A DNA stretch of 64,000 nucleotides from Caulobacter segnis (GTDB lineage: Bacteria > Pseudomonadota > Alphaproteobacteria > Caulobacterales > Caulobacteraceae), in NCBI RefSeq assembly GCF_023935105.1, contig NZ_CP096040.1, positions 4,321,001 through 4,385,000 on the forward strand, read 5' to 3'. Below are positions 1-6,959 of this stretch, one piece after another. Numbering within the stretch: position 1 is the stretch's first letter; every line of letters starts with the position of its first letter. The translations under genes and the position numbers were made by a program. The notes below the pieces were generated by a model that was given only the letters and a program-made list of their open reading frames with translations, did not search any database and had not been told where the DNA came from.

Positions 1-165
1 CGAGATGCGGCGCTGAAACTGTGCGCCGTGGCCGCTATCGTCATCATCATCGGGATCGTCGCCGACGTGATGGCCGATCGTCATGCCTTGGTGTGGGCCG
101 CCGCCGTGATGGGATATTGCGCCGGCAATCGGTTTAGAGCGGCAGGCGTGGGGCCCGCGCGCTAG
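1..165 (+). CDS. C-terminal end of a small membrane protein (partial)
   Basis: An open frame enters from the window edge and ends at TAG 163-165, giving 54 residues. It has a strongly hydrophobic stretch (CAVAAIVIIIGIVADVM) and a second one (ALVWAAAVMGYCAG), so it looks like two membrane segments, followed by a short basic tail. The start lies outside the window and I do not recognise a family. It ends 22 bases before the stop of the convergent kinase gene. Confidence 0.45.
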   Translation, partial: RDAALKLCAVAAIVIIIGIVADVMADRHALVWAAAVMGYCAGNRFRAAGVGPAR

Positions 166-186
166 GCGCCGGCTTCGGACGGTCCC

Positions 187-1872
187 CTACCGCACCACCC
201 GCAGCGTCGGACGGTCGGCGCTGGCCTGGGTCAGGGGGATGGTGAAGTGGAAGCTGGAGCCCAGGCCCAGGGCGCTGTGCACGCCGATCGTCCCGCCCAT
301 CAGCTCGACCAGCTCGCGGCAGATCGACAGGCCCAGACCGGCCCCGTCATGGACGCGGGTCGTCGAGGTGTCGACCTGCGAGAAGGTCTTGAACAGCGCC
401 GGCTGATGCTCGGCCGCGACGCCTTGGCCGGTGTCCTCGATCTCGAAGCGCAGGCCGCCCTTGGCCACGGGGCGGACCCGGACGGTCACCCCGCCCTCGT
501 CGGTGAACTTGATCGCGTTGGCCACCAGATTGCCCAGCACCTGGCGCAGGCGCATCGGATCGCCGGTCCAGCGACCGCGCAGCTCCGGCGCGATGTCGAC
601 GATCAGACCGAGGTCCTTGGCCGCCGCCGCGCCTGAGAAGGCCGCGCACGAGGCCTCGACCAGGGCGGCCAGGTCGAAGACCTCGGCCCGCAGGCGCACG
701 GCCCGGGTCTCCAGGCGGGCGATGTCCAGGATGTCGTTCAGAAGGGCCAGCAGCGACTGGCCGGACTCGGTCAAGACCCGCAGCCGCTTGGCCTGGGGCT
801 CGGACAGGGTGTCGAGGGCCATCACCTGGGCCATGCCCAGCACGCCGTTCAGCGGCGTGCGGATCTCGTGGCTCATATTGGCCAGGAAGCGGGTCTTGGC
901 CTCGTTGGCGGCCTCGGCCTGCTCCTTGGCGGCGATCAGGTCCAGGCGCCCGGACTTCAGCTTGCGCAAGGCCTCGGCCACGCGGGTCATCAGCAACCCG
1001 CCGGCGAGGATCAGGACCAGGAAGGCCGCCGCGATCCAGGGGGTGACGGCCTCCAGCAGCTTCAGGCCGGGGTTCTCGGGCTTCCAGGCCAGGGCCGCCA
1101 GCGGCCGGCCATGAATATCGGACAGCGTCACGCGTGGCGGCTTGCCCTCGGGGGCGTCCACGAGGGTCAGTTCGTCCAGGCCCAGGTCGTCGGACAGCTG
1201 GCGGATGAAGGTCGCGTCCAGGCGGCGGGCCGAGACCACGACCGCGGGCGGGCCGTCATAGGCGTCGGCGACTGCCCGGCTTTCGGGCGTGACGGCCGCG
1301 AAGGCGGTCAGATAGACCGCGCCGTCGACCCGCATCAGCCCGGTGCGCGTCACCTCGCCGGCGGTGCTGAGCCGACCGGCGCGACGGGCGTCGCGCGCCT
1401 CGGCGGCCACGACCGCGGCGATCGGGGCGGCCTCGTCCGGGAAGCCGCCCAGCGCCGTCGCCGCCACCCGCTTGCCGCCCCGCGAGGCGTAGGCCACCTG
1501 GCCCGAGCGGACGACGAAGGTCAGGTCGTGGTCGAACTGGTCGTGATAGTAGCTGGCGAAATCGGTGTCGGCCCAGGCGGCGTCGATCGTCCAGCCCGTG
1601 GTCTTGTAGGCCTGGTCCCAGACCGTGGCCGAGGTCACCTCGCGCTCCAGGCGCTCCAGCGTGCGGACGATGGTGCGTTGGGTGATCTCGATCTCGTCGA
1701 CCGCCTCGATGCGGTCCAGCTGGCGCGCGGCCACGGCCATCAGGGCCACCGCGCCCAGGATCGAGACGAGCACCAGCACCGCGGCCGCCCCGACGATGCC
1801 GACGATCAGACGCAGCGGGCGCGCGTTCCGGTCGGGAGAAGAAGAGATCGGCGGCGCCATCGCCTTCACCAT
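187..1872 (-). CDS. Membrane sensor histidine kinase with CHASE4-type sensor
   Basis: A 561-residue hybrid-like kinase without a receiver domain. A first membrane helix lies near residues 20-48. It is followed by a periplasmic sensor with the WDQAY motif typical of CHASE4 domains, and a second helix near 280-300. The cytoplasmic part has the HisKA H-box (MSHEIRTPLNGVLGM), the N-box (NLVANAIKFTDEGG), the G1 box (EDTGQGV) and the G2 box (GAGLGLSICRELVELMGG), so it should autophosphorylate on His. The protein ends shortly after the ATPase domain, so a separate response regulator is expected. None is adjacent: the upstream neighbour, 60 bases away, is rutR on the same strand. The signal it senses is unknown. 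M5 is an alternative start. Confidence 0.88.
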   Translation of the reverse strand: MVKAMAPPISSSPDRNARPLRLIVGIVGAAAVLVLVSILGAVALMAVAARQLDRIEAVDEIEITQRTIVRTLERLEREVTSATVWDQAYKTTGWTIDAAWADTDFASYYHDQFDHDLTFVVRSGQVAYASRGGKRVAATALGGFPDEAAPIAAVVAAEARDARRAGRLSTAGEVTRTGLMRVDGAVYLTAFAAVTPESRAVADAYDGPPAVVVSARRLDATFIRQLSDDLGLDELTLVDAPEGKPPRVTLSDIHGRPLAALAWKPENPGLKLLEAVTPWIAAAFLVLILAGGLLMTRVAEALRKLKSGRLDLIAAKEQAEAANEAKTRFLANMSHEIRTPLNGVLGMAQVMALDTLSEPQAKRLRVLTESGQSLLALLNDILDIARLETRAVRLRAEVFDLAALVEASCAAFSGAAAAKDLGLIVDIAPELRGRWTGDPMRLRQVLGNLVANAIKFTDEGGVTVRVRPVAKGGLRFEIEDTGQGVAAEHQPALFKTFSQVDTSTTRVHDGAGLGLSICRELVELMGGTIGVHSALGLGSSFHFTIPLTQASADRPTLRVVR

Positions 1873-1932
1873 GACCGCTCGCGCGCAATCGCGACACGTG
1901 ACGCGTGGTCGCGGCTTCCGCCTGGGAAGGCC

Positions 1933-2706
1933 CTACCGCGCCCTCACCCCATCCAGCACCAGGGCCGTCACGGCGGCCAAGGTCTCGTCCATGAAGGTCT
2001 TGTCGGACAGCGCCTTGCCCGACAGCGCCCGCACCTGCACGGCGAAGTCGGCATAGTGCTGGGTCAGGGCCCAGATGGCGAAGATCAGGTGCGGCGGATC
2101 GACCGGGGCCAGCTTGCCCGCCGCGACCCAGGCCTGGATCACCGCGACCTTGGCGTCGAACACCGCCTTCAGCGGCCCGGCCAGCACGGGTTTCAGCAGC
2201 GGCGCGCCGCGCAGCATCTCCAGGGCGAACAGCCGCGAGACCTCGGGATGGTCGCGGCTCAGGAACAGCTTGGCGGCGATCAGGGCGGCGATGGCCTGCT
2301 CGGGATCGTCGGCCTCGGTGAAGCGGCTCAGCGGGGCCAGCCATTGCGCCAGGCCCTGCTCCAGCACCGCCACGTACAGCGCTTCCTTGGACGGGTGGTA
2401 GTAGAGGAGATTGGCCTTCGAGATCCCGGCCGCCTGGGCGATGGCCTCGACGCTGGCTCCGTCCAGCCCTTGGCGGGCGAAGACGGCCAGGGCCCCTTTC
2501 AGGATCGCGGCCTTGCGCGCCTCGCCGGCCTTCTCCCGGCGACCGGGCGTCCGGCGGTCCCCCGAAAAGTTATCCACAGCCCCCGCTTCATCGCCTAGGC
2601 TTTGAGCGGCCTTGACCAGCTTGCGGGCGCCCGAGGCCGGCTTGGCGGGGGGACGGGCCGGCGCGGCGCGCGGCGGCTTGACGGTCTTGGCGGACGGGCC
2701 GGTCAT
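1933..2706 (-). CDS. rutR: RutR, TetR-family regulator of pyrimidine degradation
   Basis: A TetR repressor of 257 residues. After a basic, Pro/Ala-rich N-terminal tail of about 60 residues comes the helix-turn-helix (KGALAVFARQGLDGASVEAIAQ, then AGISKANLLYYHPSKEALY), followed by an alpha-helical YcdC/RutR-type ligand domain. In E. coli RutR binds uracil and controls the rut operon and pyrimidine genes. Here it is divergent from rutB. The frame stays open to 2727, but I place the start at the ATG of 2706, because the longer version would put the first codons inside the near-perfect RutR operator at 2720-2735. That operator would then lie 14 bases upstream of rutR, implying autoregulation. Confidence 0.9.
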   Translation of the reverse strand: MTGPSAKTVKPPRAAPARPPAKPASGARKLVKAAQSLGDEAGAVDNFSGDRRTPGRREKAGEARKAAILKGALAVFARQGLDGASVEAIAQAAGISKANLLYYHPSKEALYVAVLEQGLAQWLAPLSRFTEADDPEQAIAALIAAKLFLSRDHPEVSRLFALEMLRGAPLLKPVLAGPLKAVFDAKVAVIQAWVAAGKLAPVDPPHLIFAIWALTQHYADFAVQVRALSGKALSDKTFMDETLAAVTALVLDGVRAR

Positions 2707-2719
2707 GGCGATCTCAAAT

Positions 2720-2735
2720 TGGACCATTTGGTCAG
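2720..2735. promoter_or_regulatory. RutR operator
   Basis: The core GACCA-TT-TGGTC (2722-2733) is a perfect inverted repeat with a 2-base spacer, and matches the E. coli RutR consensus TTGACCANNTGGTCAA at 14 of 16 positions. It lies between the divergent rutR and rutB genes, so one site can govern both. The match to the consensus is from memory. Confidence 0.8.
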
Positions 2736-2742
2736 ACTTTGA

Positions 2743-2755
2743 CCGAACGGTTCGG
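2743..2755. promoter_or_regulatory. 13-bp palindrome next to the RutR operator
   Basis: CCGAACGGTTCGG is a perfect palindrome with a single central base, centred 21 bases (two helical turns) from the RutR operator centre. A TTGACC hexamer (2739-2744) that could be a -35 element overlaps its left edge. It may bind a second regulator of rutBCDA. No protein can be named from the sequence. Confidence 0.4.
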
Positions 2756-2816
2756 ATTGCAACGTTCTGCGGGATGGTATTCCATGCCGTCCGGACTTCA
2801 CAAGGCGGCCCAGTCG

Positions 2817-3527
2817 ATGAGTTCTCCGATCACCCCGCTCTCCCCCGACGCGATCATGCTGCCCGCGCGGCCCGAGCCGCTGCCGATGGATCCCAAGACC
2901 ACGGCGGTGATCGTCATCGACATGCAGAACGCCTACGCCTCGCCCGGCGGCTACCTGGACCTGGCCGGCTTCGACATCTCGGGCGCGGCGGCGGTGATCC
3001 AGCAGATCAAGGGCGTGCTGGAGGTGGCCCGCGGCGCCGGCATGCAGGTGATCTATTTCCAGAACGGCTGGGACGACCAGTACGTCGAGGCTGGCGGCCC
3101 CGGCTCGCCCAACTGGTGGAAATCCAACGCCCTGAAGACCATGCGCGCCAAGCCCGAACTGCACGGCAAGCTCCTGGCGCGCGGCCAGTGGGACTACGAG
3201 CTGGTCGACGAGCTGACGCCCCAGCCGGGCGACATCCGGCTGCACAAGACCCGCTATTCCGGCTTCTTTAACAGCCAGCTGGACAGCGTGCTGCGGGCGC
3301 GCGGCATCCGCCACCTCGTCTTCGTCGGCATCGCCACCAATGTCTGCGTGGAGTCGACCCTGCGCGACGGCTTCATGCTCGAATATTTCGGGACCGTGCT
3401 CGAGGACGCCACCCACCAGGCGGGCCCCGACTTCGTCCAGAAGGCCGCCCTGTTCAACATCGAGAGCTTCTTCGGCTGGGTCTCGACCACGGCCGACTTC
3501 AAGGGGGCGTTCGGACAGCTTCCCTAA
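2817..3527 (+). CDS. rutB: RutB, ureidoacrylate amidohydrolase
   Basis: Isochorismatase-fold cysteine hydrolase that cleaves (Z)-3-ureidoacrylate peracid in the Rut pyrimidine pathway, releasing carbamate and 3-aminoacrylate. The catalytic triad is visible: Asp in VIVIDMQNAY, Lys in RLHKTRYSG and Cys in GIATNVCVESTLRDG. I chose the ATG at 2817 (236 residues, MSSPITPLSPDAIML) because Caulobacter RutB proteins as I recall them begin there. In-frame starts at 2784 (ATG) and 2739 (TTG) exist. It is the first gene of the rut cluster here, whereas in E. coli rutA comes first. A CerM-like repeat separates it from rutC. Confidence 0.93.
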   Translation: MSSPITPLSPDAIMLPARPEPLPMDPKTTAVIVIDMQNAYASPGGYLDLAGFDISGAAAVIQQIKGVLEVARGAGMQVIYFQNGWDDQYVEAGGPGSPNWWKSNALKTMRAKPELHGKLLARGQWDYELVDELTPQPGDIRLHKTRYSGFFNSQLDSVLRARGIRHLVFVGIATNVCVESTLRDGFMLEYFGTVLEDATHQAGPDFVQKAALFNIESFFGWVSTTADFKGAFGQLP

Positions 3528-3530
3528 CCC

Positions 3531-3660
3531 GTTTCCCCGGCGAAAGCCGGGGCCCAGATCGAACCCACGAGCTTTTGAGAGGCTGACAGGCCGATAGGCG
3601 CGAACACCCCAGACACCCCGGATGAATCTGGGTCCCGGCTTTCGCCGGGAAGACGGGGTT
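3531..3660. repeat. CerM-like long inverted repeat, copy 1 (rutB-rutC)
   Basis: The left arm contains CCCCGGCGAAAGCCGGGG and continues CCCAGATC. The right arm is its approximate inverse (CTGGGTCCCGGCTTTCGCCGGG), about 60 bases away. A GAATC site, which fits the CcrM target GANTC, lies at 3624-3628. Four further copies occur in the window at 4891, 8671, 21826 and 36240. It resembles the CerM intergenic repeats reported in Caulobacter. Confidence 0.85.
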
Positions 3661-3683
3661 TGGTGAGGAAGAGGAGATTTCAG

Positions 3684-4073
3684 ATGCCCAAGACCGTCAT
3701 CATCCCGCCCGGCACGGGCACGCCGATCGCGCCGTTCTCGCCCGGGACCCTGGCCGACGGCGTCGTCTATGTCAGCGGCACCCTGGCCTTCGACAAGGAC
3801 AACAACGTCGCCTTCCCCGACGACGCCGAGGCCCAGACCCGCCAGGTGCTGGAGACCATCAAGTCTGTCATCGAGACCGCCGGCGGGACCATGGAAGACG
3901 TGACCATGAACCACATCTTCCTGACCGACTGGAGCAACTACCAGACGATCAACAAGGTCTATGCCGAGTACTTCCCCGGCGACAAACCGGCTCGCTACTG
4001 CATCCAGTGCGGCCTGGTGAAACCCGGCTTCGTGGTCGAGATCGCCTCCGTGGCGCACATCGGCAACAAGTGA
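3684..4073 (+). CDS. rutC: RutC, RidA-family 3-aminoacrylate deaminase
   Basis: 129-residue member of the RidA/YjgF/UK114 family. In the Rut pathway it speeds the removal of the reactive enamine 3-aminoacrylate. The family signature GLVKPGFVVEIASVAHI is at the C terminus, and the conserved CIQCGL region and Arg (ARYCIQ) are present. The ATG at 3684 is preceded by a purine-rich ribosome site (aggaagaggaga, 3666-3677). Its stop TGA (4071-4073) shares its last base with the rutD start ATG, so the two genes are translationally coupled. Confidence 0.93.
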   Translation: MPKTVIIPPGTGTPIAPFSPGTLADGVVYVSGTLAFDKDNNVAFPDDAEAQTRQVLETIKSVIETAGGTMEDVTMNHIFLTDWSNYQTINKVYAEYFPGDKPARYCIQCGLVKPGFVVEIASVAHIGNK

Positions 4074-4876
4074 TGACCTCCGGAACCGTCGACGGTCTCC
4101 ATTACGAGCTCCACGGCGGCCCGATCGCCGGGCGCGAGGTCGTGCTGCTGTCGTCGGGCCTGGGCGGTTCGGGGGCGTTCTGGGCGCCGCAGATGGCGGC
4201 CCTTACCGAGCGTTGGCCGGTGGTGCTGTACGATCATCGCGGCACGGGCCGCAGCGTCCGCGAGCTGCCCTCCGGCGACTACACGGTCGCCGACATGGCC
4301 GACGACATGGTCAAGGTCATGGACGCCCTGGGCCTGGCCAAGGCCCATGTGGTCGGCCACGCGGCGGGTGGCAACGCCGGGCTGCAGCTGGCCCTGGATC
4401 ACCCCGACCGCCTGGCCAAGCTGGTGGTCGTCAACGGCTGGTCGCGGCCCGATCCGCATATCAAGCGCTGTTTCGACACCCGTATCCACCTGCTGAACGA
4501 CACGGGCCCGCAGGCCTATGTCCACGCCCAGCCGATCTTCCTCTATCCGGCCGACTGGATCTCGCGGAACCACGCCCGCCTGATGGCCGAGGAGGCCCAC
4601 CACGTGGCCGGCTTCCCCCCGCGCGAGGTGATGCTGGCCCGGATCAACGCCCTGCTGGCTTTCGACGTCGACGCGCGGCTGGACGAGATCACCCACCGCG
4701 TGTTGGTCAGCGCCAGCGCCGACGACATGCTGGTCCCGATGAGCTGCTCCCAGCGCCTGGCCGGCCGCCTGCCCAACGCCGACTTCCAGCAGGTCCCCTG
4801 GGGCGGCCACGGCTTCACCGTCACCGATCCCGAGACCTTCAACGAGGGTCTGGTGTCGTTCCTGGGGGGAGGATGA
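4073..4876 (+). CDS. rutD: RutD, alpha/beta-hydrolase-fold carbamate hydrolase
   Basis: 267-residue alpha/beta hydrolase proposed to act on carbamate in the Rut pathway. The fold is clear: the SSGLGGSGAFW oxyanion loop, DHRGTGRS, the nucleophile elbow region and the C-terminal GGHGF His. The elbow reads GHAAGG rather than GHSxGG, so the usual Ser is Ala. I recall the same substitution in E. coli RutD (GHALG), so this is a family trait and not decay. The start overlaps the rutC stop by one base. A CerM-like repeat separates it from rutA. Confidence 0.92.
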   Translation: MTSGTVDGLHYELHGGPIAGREVVLLSSGLGGSGAFWAPQMAALTERWPVVLYDHRGTGRSVRELPSGDYTVADMADDMVKVMDALGLAKAHVVGHAAGGNAGLQLALDHPDRLAKLVVVNGWSRPDPHIKRCFDTRIHLLNDTGPQAYVHAQPIFLYPADWISRNHARLMAEEAHHVAGFPPREVMLARINALLAFDVDARLDEITHRVLVSASADDMLVPMSCSQRLAGRLPNADFQQVPWGGHGFTVTDPETFNEGLVSFLGGG

Positions 4877-4890
4877 TCGCTATCCCCTTC

Positions 4891-5020
4891 CCGTCTCCCC
4901 GGCGAAAGCCGGGGCCTAGATCGAACCCAGAGCCTTTCGGAAGCTGGCCGGCCCGAAGGCGCGAGCACTCAAACCTCTCCGGATGAATCTGGGGCCCGGC
5001 TTTCGCCGGGAAGCGGATTT
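4891..5020. repeat. CerM-like long inverted repeat, copy 2 (rutD-rutA)
   Basis: Same orientation and clearly the same family as the copy at 3531, including parts of the central segment. A GAATC site lies at 4985-4989. The two copies flank rutC-rutD as direct repeats. Confidence 0.85.
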
Positions 5021-5047
5021 AAGGAACTAGAACAGGAATCCCACCCA

Positions 5048-6109
5048 ATGCAGGTCGGCGTCTTCATCCCCATCGGCAACAACGGCTGGCTCATCTCCGA
5101 GACCTCGCCGCAGTACATGCCCAGCTTCGAGCTGAACAAGGAGATCACCCAGAAGGCCGAACAGTACGGCTTCGACTTCGCGCTCTCGATGATCAAGCTG
5201 CGCGGGTTCGGCGGGAAGACGGAGTTCTGGGAGCACAATCTGGAGAGCTTCACCCTGATGGCCGGCCTGGCGGCCGTGACCAGCAAGATCAAGATCTTCG
5301 CCACCGTCGCCACCCTGACCATCCCGCCGGCCATCGCGGCGCGCATGGCCTCGACCATCGACTCGATCGCCCCCGGCCGGTTCGGCATCAACCTTGTCAC
5401 CGGCTGGCAGAAGGCCGAGTACAGCCAGATGGGCCTGTGGCCGGGCGAAGAGCACTATACGGACCGCTACAACTACCTGGCCGAATACACGACCGTGCTG
5501 AAGGACCTGCTGGAGACCGGCGTCTCGGACTTCAAGGGCAAGTACTTCACCATGGACGACTGCCGGGTCAGTCCGCACCCCAAGGAGACCAAGCTGATCT
5601 GCGCCGGCTCGTCCGACGAGGGCCTGGCCTTCACCGCGCAGTACGCCGACTACAGCTTCGCCCTGGGCAAGGGGACCAACACCCCGACCGCCTTCGCCGG
5701 CGTCAATACGCGCCTGGAGGCCGCCGCCGCCAAGACCGGCCGCGACGTGCAGTCGTTCATCCTGTTCATGATCATCGCCGACGAGACCGACGAGAAGGCG
5801 ATGGCCAAGTGGCAGAAGTACCGCGACGGCGCGGACCAGGAGGCCCTGGCCTGGCTGACCCAGCAGGCCGCCCCCAACGCCAAGGCCGGCGCCACCACCA
5901 ACACCCAGCAGCTGGCCGCCCCGGAATCGGCGGTGAACCTGAACATGGGCACCCTGGTCGGCAGCTACGAAAGCATCGCTAGGATGATGGACGAGATCGC
6001 CGCCGTGCCGGGGACGGCGGGGGTGCTGCTGACGTTCGACGACTTCGTAAAGGGGGTCGAGGACTTCGGGACGAAGATCCAGCCGCTGATGAAGTCGCGG
6101 GCGATGTAG
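5048..6109 (+). CDS. rutA: RutA, FMN-dependent pyrimidine monooxygenase
   Basis: 353-residue flavin-dependent monooxygenase of the bacterial luciferase fold that opens the uracil ring between N3 and C4, the first step of the Rut pathway. Conserved segments include the N-terminal GVFIPIGNNGWLIS, the FMN-site region FGINLVTGW and the TVATLTIPPAIAARMASTID strand-helix. The length fits the family. It needs reduced FMN, normally supplied by RutF, but neither rutF nor the rutG transporter lies next to it, so the reductase must be elsewhere. It is last in the cluster, downstream of a CerM-like repeat. Confidence 0.93.
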   Translation: MQVGVFIPIGNNGWLISETSPQYMPSFELNKEITQKAEQYGFDFALSMIKLRGFGGKTEFWEHNLESFTLMAGLAAVTSKIKIFATVATLTIPPAIAARMASTIDSIAPGRFGINLVTGWQKAEYSQMGLWPGEEHYTDRYNYLAEYTTVLKDLLETGVSDFKGKYFTMDDCRVSPHPKETKLICAGSSDEGLAFTAQYADYSFALGKGTNTPTAFAGVNTRLEAAAAKTGRDVQSFILFMIIADETDEKAMAKWQKYRDGADQEALAWLTQQAAPNAKAGATTNTQQLAAPESAVNLNMGTLVGSYESIARMMDEIAAVPGTAGVLLTFDDFVKGVEDFGTKIQPLMKSRAM

Positions 6110-6118
6110 ATCCGGTCA

Positions 6119-6232
6119 CTTGCCCCCACCTGACCTGCTGCGCAGGTCGTCCGCCCCCGGAGGGGGCGGAAGGGCGATCCGTCTTCCCCCTCCGGGGGAG
6201 GAGGGCCGAGGGCCCGGAGGGGGCAAGTCAGT
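6119..6232. repeat. GC-rich palindromic repeat (CCCCCTCCGGGGG type)
   Basis: The stretch between the convergent rutA and FKBP genes starts with CTTGCCCCCACCTGACC and ends in CCCGGAGGGGGCAAG. It contains several nested inverted repeats (CGCCCCCGGAGGGGGCG, CCCCCTCCGGGGGAGG). It belongs to the same loose family as those at 16386 and 61237 and probably acts as a bidirectional terminator. Confidence 0.65.
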
Positions 6233-6235
6233 CCC

Positions 6236-6742
6236 TCAATCCACCGCCAGCATGCCCTCCAGCTTCAGGCGGAACACCAGCACGCTGTCGGGCGGGATCT
6301 CGCCCATGTCGCGGGGGCCGTAGCCCAGCTCGGAGGGGATGTAGAGGGTCCATTCGTCGCCGACATGCATCAGCGGCAGGGCCTGCAGCCAGCCCTCGAT
6401 CAGGCCGTCGGCCGGCATGATCGCCGCCTTGCCGCGCGCGAAGCTGCTGTCGAACACCGCGCCGTTCAGCAGCTTGCCCTCATAGTTGACCTTGACGATG
6501 TCGCCCAGCTTCGGCGACGGGCCGGTCTTGGGGCCGCTGGTGGTGATCTTGTACTGCAGGCCCGAGGGTAGGACGACGACGCCCGGGGCCTTGGCGTTCT
6601 TCTCCAGGAAGGCCTTGCCGGCCACGGCGTTGGCGGACGGACCGGCGTTCAGCTGCGGCGGCGCGGTCGGCGTGACCTGGGCGTGGGCCGCGCCGGCGGC
6701 GAGGAAGGCGGCGAGTGCCAGAGGAGCGAGAAGGCGCATCAA
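6236..6742 (-). CDS. Periplasmic FKBP-type peptidyl-prolyl isomerase
   Basis: 168 residues: a signal peptide (LLAPLALAAFLAAGAAHA, cleavage before Q), a short linker helix (AGKAFLEKNAKAPGVVVLPSGLQYK) and one FKBP domain. Domain hallmarks are VKVNYEGKLLNGAVFDSS, the DGLIEGWLQALPLM loop, YIPSELGYG and VLVFRLKLEGM. It should catalyse proline cis-trans isomerisation on exported proteins. It has the FkpA/Mip arrangement but a much shorter N-terminal dimerisation region. It is convergent with rutA and has no functional link to its neighbours. Confidence 0.9.
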   Translation of the reverse strand: MMRLLAPLALAAFLAAGAAHAQVTPTAPPQLNAGPSANAVAGKAFLEKNAKAPGVVVLPSGLQYKITTSGPKTGPSPKLGDIVKVNYEGKLLNGAVFDSSFARGKAAIMPADGLIEGWLQALPLMHVGDEWTLYIPSELGYGPRDMGEIPPDSVLVFRLKLEGMLAVD

Positions 6743-6834
6743 GGGGTCTTTCAGGAGTCAGAAGACGATGTCGGAGGCGACACCCTAGCCGGGGTTCATC
6801 GCAACATCGCGGCGAAATTTGGGGTCTGCATTCC

Positions 6835-6954
6835 AATCCTCCCCCCAGCGGGGGAGGTGTCGGCGCGTAGCGACGACGGAGGGGGAAGAGGCAAGCTCTC
6901 CAGCACTTCCCCCTCCGGCCCTTCGGGCCACCTCCCCCGCTAGGGGGAGGATTT
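6835..6954. repeat. Intergenic palindromic repeat, CCTCCCCC family copy 1
   Basis: Arms TCCTCCCCCCAGCGGGGGAGG and CCTCCCCCGCTAGGGGGAGGA bound a 120-base element with internal ACGGAGGGGGAAG / CTTCCCCCTCCG arms. Near-identical elements lie at 19563 and 24309. It sits directly downstream of the GH43 stop and probably serves as a terminator. Confidence 0.8.
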
Positions 6955-6959
6955 ATGAA

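Noticed and set aside
3531..3660. Possible CRISPR or insertion-sequence ends in the intergenic repeats
   Set aside because: Spacing is irregular, copies are dispersed, no spacers, no transposase and no cas genes; they fit palindromic intergenic repeats.
4073..4876. RutD as an inactivated hydrolase because Ser is missing from the elbow
   Set aside because: The Ala in GHAAG is shared with the E. coli RutD sequence as I recall it, so it is a family feature.
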